Source: Streptomyces xylophagus (GTDB lineage Bacteria; Actinomycetota; Actinomycetes; Streptomycetales; Streptomycetaceae). From it: a stretch of 64,000 bases of DNA. The stretch spans positions 248,001 through 312,000 of the forward strand of contig NZ_JNWO01000003.1 in the NCBI RefSeq assembly GCF_000716435.1, in the 5' to 3' direction. The notes under the pieces are model-generated. The model was not told the origin of the DNA. It saw only the letters and a list, made by a program, of their open reading frames with translations, and did not search any database. How positions within the stretch are numbered: position 1 is the first letter of the stretch; every line of letters starts with the position of its first letter. Positions 58,847 to 64,000 of the stretch are shown here, piece by piece. The position numbers were made by a program, and so were the translations under genes.

Positions 58847-58884
58847 GCAGGGGTGATCGGCACGTGGGCAGGGGTGATCGGCAC
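58847..58884. repeat. Perfect 17-bp direct repeat in the operon gap
   Basis: GCAGGGGTGATCGGCAC occurs at 58847-58863 and 58868-58884, with a period of 21 bp. It is the only non-coding part of the transporter-glycosidase junction, which suggests a replication slip or a regulatory RNA element. Confidence 0.7.
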
Positions 58885-58910
58885 ACGGGCGAGCAGGAAT
58901 CAGGGAGACG

Positions 58911-59750
58911 TCAGTCCTTGACGGCGCCCGCGGTGACGCCGGCGGCGACGTAGCGCTGGGCGAGGACCAGGATCACCGTGGCGGGCAGCGAGGCCACGAC
59001 GGCGGTCGCCATGATGGCGTTCCACTCCTGGTTGTTGTTGCCGATGTAGTGGTAGATGCCGAGGGTGATCGGCTCGTGTGCGCCGCCGTTGGCGAGGGTG
59101 CTGGCGAACACGAAGTCGGACCAGGACCACAGGAACGCGAACAGCGACACCGTGACGATGGAGTTGCGGCTCATCGGCAACACGATCGACCGGAAGGTAC
59201 GCACAGGTCCGGCGCCGTCCATCTGTGCGGCCTGGAGCAGTTCGCCGGGGATGCCGGACATGAACGCGGTGAAGATCAGCACGGCGAACGGCACGGCCAG
59301 CGTGGAGTCGGCGACGATCAGCCCTGGCACCGACTGGAGCAGACCGAGGCTGAGGTAGATGGCGTAGAAGCCCATCGCCATGATGATGCCGGGGATCATC
59401 TGGGCGACCAGGAAGAGGAAGCTGAGCACACCGCCGCCGCGCGGGCGGAGCTTGGCGAGTGCGTAGCCCGCGGGTGCGGCCAGTGCCACGGTGACGACGA
59501 CCGTGCCGAGGCCGATGACGAGGCTGGTGCCGAGGTAGGGCAACTGCTGGTCCAGGACGGCTCGGTAGCCCGCCAGGGTGCCGTGCAGGGGGATCAGGTC
59601 CGGTGGGCTCTTGCGCATGTCCTGGTCGCGGGTGAAGGACACGTTGAGCATCCAGTAGACCGGGAAGAGCATCACCGCGGTGAACAGGACGCCGATGGCC
59701 GTCTGCCACCACGTGCGGTTGGTGCGTCGGTTGATGACAGTGCCGCTCAT
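58911..59750 (-). CDS. Carbohydrate ABC transporter permease, MalG-type (279 aa)
   Basis: Six transmembrane segments with the cytoplasmic EAA loop LLQAAQMDGAGPVRTFRSIV and the MalG-type terminus VAAGVTAGAVKD. The ATG overlaps the stop of the partner permease (ATGA). It forms the membrane channel with the 59747-60718 protein. No ATPase gene is present in the locus, so a shared MsiK-type ATPase encoded elsewhere is expected. Confidence 0.93.
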   Translation of the reverse strand: MSGTVINRRTNRTWWQTAIGVLFTAVMLFPVYWMLNVSFTRDQDMRKSPPDLIPLHGTLAGYRAVLDQQLPYLGTSLVIGLGTVVVTVALAAPAGYALAKLRPRGGGVLSFLFLVAQMIPGIIMAMGFYAIYLSLGLLQSVPGLIVADSTLAVPFAVLIFTAFMSGIPGELLQAAQMDGAGPVRTFRSIVLPMSRNSIVTVSLFAFLWSWSDFVFASTLANGGAHEPITLGIYHYIGNNNQEWNAIMATAVVASLPATVILVLAQRYVAAGVTAGAVKD

Positions 59751-60718
59751 GACAGTGCCTGCTTCCGCTGGACTCGGACGTAGACCAGGCCGAACACCAG
59801 GGCGGCGACCACGAGCAGGTTTCCTACGGCCGCTCCCGGTCCGAAGGCCGGCAGCAGGTTGCCGAAGCCGAGCTGGTAGGACCAGGTGGCGAAGGTGGTG
59901 GACGAGTCGGCCGGGCCGCCCTTGGTCATGATCCAGATGATGTCGAAGACCTTGAGCGTGTAGACGAGGCCGAGGAGGAGGGTGATCGCGGACACCGGGC
60001 GCAGCAGCGGGAAGGTGATCCGCCAGAACCGCTGCCAGGCGTTCGCCCCGTCGAGGGCCGCGGCCTCGTAGAGGCTCGCGGGGATGGACTGGAGGCCGCT
60101 ATGGAGGACCACCAGGTTGAACGGGACGCCGATCCAGATGTTCGCGATGATCACCGAGGCGAGCGACCAGCCCGGTGCGGTCAGCCAGTTGACCGGTCCG
60201 ATGCCGACGGCGTGCAGTACGGCGTTGACGACACCGGAGTCGCTGTTGAGCATCCACGACCAGGTGGACGCCGACACGATCAGCGGCAGCAGCCACGGTA
60301 CGAGGAAGAGGGCCCGCAGGGTCGCGGAGAGCCGGAAGCGCTGGTTGAAGAAGACCGCCAGGGCCAGCCCGATCGCGTACTGGAAGACCAGGCACACGGT
60401 GGTGAAGACCACGGTGTGCAGCAGGGCCGGGGCGAAGGTCGGATCGTCGATGACCGTGCGGTAGTTGGCCAGGCCCGTGAAGGGTGCGTCGCCCTGGACG
60501 AAGGACCGGACCGTGTAGTTGCGCAGGCTCAGGTCGATGTTGCGGTAGAGGGGATAGGCGTAGAAGAGGACGAGGTAGAGGGTCACCGGGGTGAGGAAGC
60601 CCCAGGCGGCCCACTGCTGGGAGGTGGGGCGACGCCGTGCCCGGGGCGGTGCGGTGGGGGCCGCACCGCTGTGGTGGCGCACGGGCCGTCGGTGTGGCAC
60701 TTGGGTCATGTGACTCAT
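59747..60718 (-). CDS. Carbohydrate ABC transporter permease, MalF-type (323 aa)
   Basis: The start is the ATG of MSHMTQVPHRRPVRHH, with AGGG nine bases upstream; a second ATG lies three codons on. The N-terminal tail is Arg/Pro-rich. Six transmembrane segments follow, from WGFLTPVTLYLVLFYAYPLY, and the EAA loop is YEAAALDGANAWQRFWRITF. It pairs with the overlapping MalG-type protein and the lipoprotein encoded 20 bases upstream. Confidence 0.93.
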   Translation of the reverse strand: MSHMTQVPHRRPVRHHSGAAPTAPPRARRRPTSQQWAAWGFLTPVTLYLVLFYAYPLYRNIDLSLRNYTVRSFVQGDAPFTGLANYRTVIDDPTFAPALLHTVVFTTVCLVFQYAIGLALAVFFNQRFRLSATLRALFLVPWLLPLIVSASTWSWMLNSDSGVVNAVLHAVGIGPVNWLTAPGWSLASVIIANIWIGVPFNLVVLHSGLQSIPASLYEAAALDGANAWQRFWRITFPLLRPVSAITLLLGLVYTLKVFDIIWIMTKGGPADSSTTFATWSYQLGFGNLLPAFGPGAAVGNLLVVAALVFGLVYVRVQRKQALS

Positions 60719-60738
60719 CAACTGGCCCTGGTCTCTGG

Positions 60739-61986
60739 TTACTTGACGGCCGACTGGGCGGCGGACAGTGCGTCCTTCGGCGACTGCGAACCGCTGAGCG
60801 CGGACTGGACCGCCTTCCACAACTGCTCTGAAATCTTGGGGTACTTGGTGCCCAGGTCGTCGCTGGTGCGTCCCTTGGCGGCCTTGACCGCGTCGACCCA
60901 GGGCTTCAACTCGGCGTTCGCGGCGATCTGTTTGTCCTGGACCTCGGTGGTGGGTGCCACGTACGACAGTGTGGTGTCGGTGTTGAGGAGGTTGTCGGTG
61001 CTGGTCAGGCAGGTGACGATCTTCTGGGAGGTGGCGTAGCGGTCGGTCTTGCCCTGCACGGGGATGGTGACGAACTCGCCGCCGGTCGGGGCCGCCGCGT
61101 TGCCGCCGTCGGCTGCGGGAACGGGGACGACCCCGTACTCGAAGCCGGCCTTCTTGGCGTTGGCGAGCTGCCAGGTGCCGTTCTCGCTGAACGCGTAGTC
61201 GCCGGTCGCGAACTCCTGCCAGCTGGTCGTCTGGGTGTTGTTGAGGACCGAGTTCGGGGCGTAGCCGTTCTTCAGCCAGTCCTTCCACAGCGTCAGGGCG
61301 GAGACCGCCTTGTCGGAGTCGACCGCGGTCAGCTCGGCGCCGGATCCCCAGAACCAGGGCAGGAACTGGAAGGTGCCCTCCTCGGTGCCGATCGCGGAGA
61401 ACGTGATGCCCTTCTTGCCCGCCTTCTTGACCTTCGCGAGCGCCGCCGTCAGCGACTTCCAGTCCTTGACCGAGGCGATGTCCACTCCGGCCTTCTTCAG
61501 CACCGCCTTGTTGTAGTAGAGGGCAAGGGTGTTGGCGCCGATCGGCATGCCGTAGGTCTTGCCGCCCGCCTGTCCGGCGGCGAGGAGGTTGGGGTTCACC
61601 TTCGAGGTGTCCAGCTTGTTGTCCGCGGTCGTGGTGAGGACGCCTGCCTCGGCCAGGGTCGACACCACGGGGTTGTCGACGATGAGGACGTCGGCGGAGT
61701 TGTCCTGCTGGGCGGCCAGCAGCGCCTTGTTCGCCAGGTCACTGGTGTCGAACGCGGTCCGCTTGATCTTCACCCCGGCCTTGGTGCCGCACGCGTCGAG
61801 CAGCTTCGCCCAGGCAGAGGTCTTGTCGAACTGCGGGTACGGGTCCCAGATCGTGTAGGTGCCGGTGTCCGCGGCCTTCGTGCCGGTGCTGCCCGAACCG
61901 GAGGAACAGGCGGTGGCGGTGCCGGCGACGGCCAGGACCGTCACGGTCGCGGCGGTGAGGCGGAGTCGTCTGAGGGAGCTGTGCAT
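60739..61986 (-). CDS. Extracellular sugar-binding lipoprotein (415 aa)
   Basis: The ATG (MHSSLRRLRLTAATVTVLAV) has GAAGGAA upstream. Lipoprotein signal with Cys in GTATACSSGSG. A family 1 solute-binding fold follows (YTIWDPYPQFDKTSAWAKLL, TYGMPIGANTLALYYNKAVL, FQFLPWFWGSGAELTAVDSD, GEFVTIPVQGKTDRYATSQK). It catches an oligosaccharide outside the membrane and hands it to the two permeases. It is the first transport gene after lacI, 134 bp downstream, without a LacI operator in that gap. Confidence 0.94.
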   Translation of the reverse strand: MHSSLRRLRLTAATVTVLAVAGTATACSSGSGSTGTKAADTGTYTIWDPYPQFDKTSAWAKLLDACGTKAGVKIKRTAFDTSDLANKALLAAQQDNSADVLIVDNPVVSTLAEAGVLTTTADNKLDTSKVNPNLLAAGQAGGKTYGMPIGANTLALYYNKAVLKKAGVDIASVKDWKSLTAALAKVKKAGKKGITFSAIGTEEGTFQFLPWFWGSGAELTAVDSDKAVSALTLWKDWLKNGYAPNSVLNNTQTTSWQEFATGDYAFSENGTWQLANAKKAGFEYGVVPVPAADGGNAAAPTGGEFVTIPVQGKTDRYATSQKIVTCLTSTDNLLNTDTTLSYVAPTTEVQDKQIAANAELKPWVDAVKAAKGRTSDDLGTKYPKISEQLWKAVQSALSGSQSPKDALSAAQSAVK

Positions 61987-62120
61987 TGCGCGTTCCTTCG
62001 TTTTTGGCACGGGTGTGCCGAGGGAGGGTGACGAGGGGGGAAGCGGGCATGCCGAACAGCCACGGTGAGGGGGGAGTACGCCCGTGAAAGGTGATCAGAA
62101 AGTGGTGTCGGGGGTCGAGG

Positions 62121-63152
62121 TCAGCGCGTCTCGGTGGACGGCGTACCGGTGCCGGGCCCCGTGCTGGCACGGAGCGAGATCGGCGGCGCGAGCAGGTGGT
62201 GCCGGGGCGGCGCGTCGGGCTGGTCGATCCGCTCGACGAGGAGGTCGACGGCGTGTCGGCCCATCTCCTCCGCCGGTACGTCCGCCGCGGTGAGCTGCGG
62301 GGTCACCGTCTCCGCCCACCGGCCGGCCACGACTCCGGTGACGGAGAAGTCGCGCGGTACATGACGGCCGGCCTGGGCCAGTCCGCGGTAAAGGCCGCCG
62401 AGCGCGGCCTCGTTGAGGGTGACCAGGGCCGTGGTGGCCGGGTCGTCGAGCAGGATCTGTTCCAGGCACGCCTGGCCGGACGCGGCGTCGTCCCCACAGC
62501 AGTACGTCCGCACGGTCAGCCCGCGCTCGGCCGCGGCCTTGGTGAAGCCGTCCAACCCGCGGTGGGCCGACTCGTATCCGGCCCGCAGCAACTGCTCGGG
62601 ACGATTGACGAAGGCGACCCTGCGGTGGCCGAGGTCCGCGAGGTGGTGCACGCAGGCCGCCGCCAGCGCGGTGTGGTCCAGGCCGACCCACCAGGTGCCT
62701 TCGGGATGCGCGGTGCGGCCGATGGCGACGGAGGGGAAGCCGAGGGCGGCCAGGTGATCGACCCGGTCGTCCTCCAGCCGGATCTCCATCAGGATCGCGC
62801 CGTCGACCCGCCGCTCCCCCAGCATCCGCTGGAACGAGCGGTCGCTGTCGACGCCGCTGGGTGACAGCAGCACGTCGTAGTCGTGGGCCGCGGCGGCCTC
62901 CACCACGCTGCCGATGAAGTCGAGTTGCATACCGGTGTAGTGATTGCCGGCCGGCGGGAAGACCAGGCCGATCGTGTTGGTCCGGCCGTTGGCCAGGGCG
63001 CGCGCACTGGCATTGGGCCGGTAGCCCAGCTCGTCGATGACACGCTGGATCTTCCGGCGGGTCTCCTCCGACACCGGGCGCTTGCCGCTCAGTGCGACGG
63101 ACACGGTGCTCCGCGAGACACCGGCCCGCCGGGCGATCTCACCGATGTTCAC
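62121..63152 (-). CDS. LacI-family repressor (343 aa)
   Basis: I chose the GTG at 63152 (MNIGEIARRAGVSRSTVSVA) because GGGAG lies five bases upstream; the GTG two codons earlier is too close. HTH and hinge: VSRSTVSVALSGKRPVSEE and GYRPNASARALANG. The periplasmic-binding-like ligand domain is complete (TIGLVFPPAGNHYTGMQLDF, VTLNEAALGGLYRGLAQAGR). Perfect TCGAACCGGTTCGA sites lie upstream of this gene and of the divergent glycosidase, so it regulates itself, the downstream transport operon by read-through, and the glycosidase. Confidence 0.94.
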   Translation of the reverse strand: MNIGEIARRAGVSRSTVSVALSGKRPVSEETRRKIQRVIDELGYRPNASARALANGRTNTIGLVFPPAGNHYTGMQLDFIGSVVEAAAAHDYDVLLSPSGVDSDRSFQRMLGERRVDGAILMEIRLEDDRVDHLAALGFPSVAIGRTAHPEGTWWVGLDHTALAAACVHHLADLGHRRVAFVNRPEQLLRAGYESAHRGLDGFTKAAAERGLTVRTYCCGDDAASGQACLEQILLDDPATTALVTLNEAALGGLYRGLAQAGRHVPRDFSVTGVVAGRWAETVTPQLTAADVPAEEMGRHAVDLLVERIDQPDAPPRHHLLAPPISLRASTGPGTGTPSTETR

Positions 63153-63170
63153 GGGCACTCCCTGGATGGA

Positions 63171-63222
63171 TCGAACCGGTTCGACGTTGCGTAGGGCGAC
63201 AGCCGGTCATCGAACCGGTTCG
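63171..63222. promoter_or_regulatory. LacI operators in front of lacI
   Basis: TCGAACCGGTTCGA at 63171-63184 is a perfect palindrome. CGAACCGGTTCG at 63211-63222 is the same core with one arm base changed. The centres are 39 bp apart. Both lie within 70 bp upstream of the lacI start. Confidence 0.9.
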
Positions 63223-63378
63223 CGTGAAGTGAAGGTAGGAACAACCCCGGCGGCTGTCAACACCTCGCACCGCATCTTCTCGTAACTCCCCTGGAATCCA
63301 GGGTGAGCTGACACGACTCCTCGCGTCAGAGGTATTGCCGCCGGATTTCCGCGGTGCTAGCTTCCCGGCCCAGCACTA

Positions 63379-63392
63379 TCGAACCGGTTCGA
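63379..63392. promoter_or_regulatory. LacI operator in front of the secreted glycosidase
   Basis: A third perfect TCGAACCGGTTCGA, 48 bp before the GTG start at 63441. About 200 bp from the lacI-proximal sites, so looping between them is possible. Confidence 0.9.
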
Positions 63393-63440
63393 CAACGCTC
63401 GTCCGGTGTCCGCACCCGCACGGAAACCACGGAGACCCCA

Positions 63441-64000
63441 GTGCGACGAAGACGAAAGAGAACGACGGGAGCCGGCGCCGCGGTGGCGGCGATCCTCGCC
63501 ACCCTGCTCGCCGCCCCCTCCGCCGGCACCGCTCACGCCGCCGACGCGGAACGCCTCTCCATCGATCTGGCCGCCGACACCGGTGCCTTCCACGGCGGCG
63601 CAGCCGGCTCGCTGTACGGGATCTACGGCGACGGGGCCCCGAGCCGCAACCTCATCGAGGGCATGCACCTTCAGACCGTGTCCACCAAAGCGCAGGACGG
63701 CCCCCAGCACCCGGGCGCGGACGCGCTGGAGGTCCTGCCACCGCTCGTCGACTCGGGCGGCAAGGACGTCTACATCTACATGACCGACATCTACCGCGGC
63801 TTCCCGTACCAGTGGCCGGGCGACAGCGGCCCCGAGCGGCTCGCGGACTTCAAGGCGAAGATCAAGAAGCAGGTCGACCAGGTCAGGACGATGGGCGCCT
63901 ACAAGGACCACGTCGTCTACGTCCCCTTCAACGAGCCCGAGGGGAACATGTTCGGCTCGGGCGCGTGGAGCTACAACAACGTCTCCTGGCTCAACGACCC
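63441..64000 (+). CDS. Secreted glycosidase, N-terminal part (cut by window end)
   Basis: GTG start with GGAG six bases upstream; the frame is open to the window edge (186 residues seen). Signal peptide: an Arg-rich start (MRRRRKRTTGAG), hydrophobic core and cleavage near GTAHA/AD. The mature part begins SIDLAADTGAFHGGAAGSLY, and the segment HVVYVPFNEPEGNMFG carries a clan GH-A type NEP acid/base. It looks related to GH39-like secreted enzymes. It is divergent from lacI and controlled by the operator at 63379-63392. Confidence 0.82.
   Translation, partial: MRRRRKRTTGAGAAVAAILATLLAAPSAGTAHAADAERLSIDLAADTGAFHGGAAGSLYGIYGDGAPSRNLIEGMHLQTVSTKAQDGPQHPGADALEVLPPLVDSGGKDVYIYMTDIYRGFPYQWPGDSGPERLADFKAKIKKQVDQVRTMGAYKDHVVYVPFNEPEGNMFGSGAWSYNNVSWLND

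Noticed and set aside
1..64000. CRISPR arrays, tRNA/rRNA genes, IS elements, prophage
   Set aside because: No regularly spaced repeat array, cloverleaf-like segment, transposase or integrase was seen. Absence of tRNA is by eye only and less certain.

Overview
The window is high-GC actinobacterial chromosome and is almost certainly from a Streptomyces or close relative. It shows strong third-position GC bias, frequent GTG starts, 4-base stop/start overlaps, LAL-type LuxR regulators, MEDS-domain and SpoIIE/PP2C regulators, several SigB/SigF-type sigma factors, and many secreted glycosidases. I see no rRNA or tRNA gene, CRISPR array, transposase, integrase or PKS/NRPS gene. All calls were made by reading the sequence and translations; no database search was run.

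Region 1 (1-10.8 kb) is accessory metabolism and regulation: the tail of a LuxR regulator, two tautomerase-superfamily genes (one like cis-3-chloroacrylate dehalogenase), a GlxA-type AraC regulator, an alpha/beta hydrolase, a 922-residue LAL regulator, a divergent TetR/MFS pair with visible operators, a DHFR-like reductase, an RpiB-like isomerase and a secreted Ig-like-domain protein closed by strong hairpins. Region 2 (10.9-16.7 kb) is a stress-sigma operon: SigB-type sigma factor, GvpU-like protein, RsbQ-like hydrolase, RsbP-like PAS-PP2C phosphatase and STAS antagonist. It converges on a MEDS-HATPase regulator and is preceded by a DUF1206 membrane protein.

Region 3 (16.8-28.8 kb) holds a divergent pair of paralogues with a bactofilin-like fold (one fused to leucine-rich repeats), a polysaccharide deacetylase, an ABC exporter divergent from a two-component system, remnants of an S9 peptidase and a TetR gene, a TetR/hydrolase pair, an L,D-transpeptidase and an F420-oxidoreductase remnant. 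Region 4 (29-38 kb) has an AI-2E-type transporter, a methyltransferase-CDGSH-diiron oxidase operon, a TPP enzyme of the pyruvate oxidase type, a second sigma factor, a YihY protein and small membrane proteins. Several of these have SigB-type promoter matches (GNNT-N14/15-GGGTA).

Region 5 (38-46.3 kb) is a second stress-signalling locus. A third sigma factor, very like the first, stands beside an RsbW-like kinase and a broken STAS gene. Then comes a six-gene, tightly overlapped stressosome operon: RsbR, RsbS, RsbT, an HATPase-PP2C fusion, a histidine kinase and a REC-PP2C effector. Small PRC-barrel and hydrophobic proteins follow on the other strand. The window therefore carries both the energy-type (RsbQ/RsbP) and environment-type (RsbRST) inputs known from Bacillus, each beside its own sigma factor.

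Region 6 (46.4-55 kb) is catabolic: a MarR-controlled amidohydrolase/SDR operon, and a TetR gene flanked by two tautomerase promoters that share its operator, leading into a dehydrogenase, thioesterase and CocE hydrolase. Region 7 (55-64 kb) is a LacI-controlled glycan-uptake locus with a secreted GH39-like/ricin enzyme, a GH63-like glucosidase, an ABC importer, the LacI regulator with three perfect or near-perfect operators, and a divergent secreted glycosidase cut by the window end.
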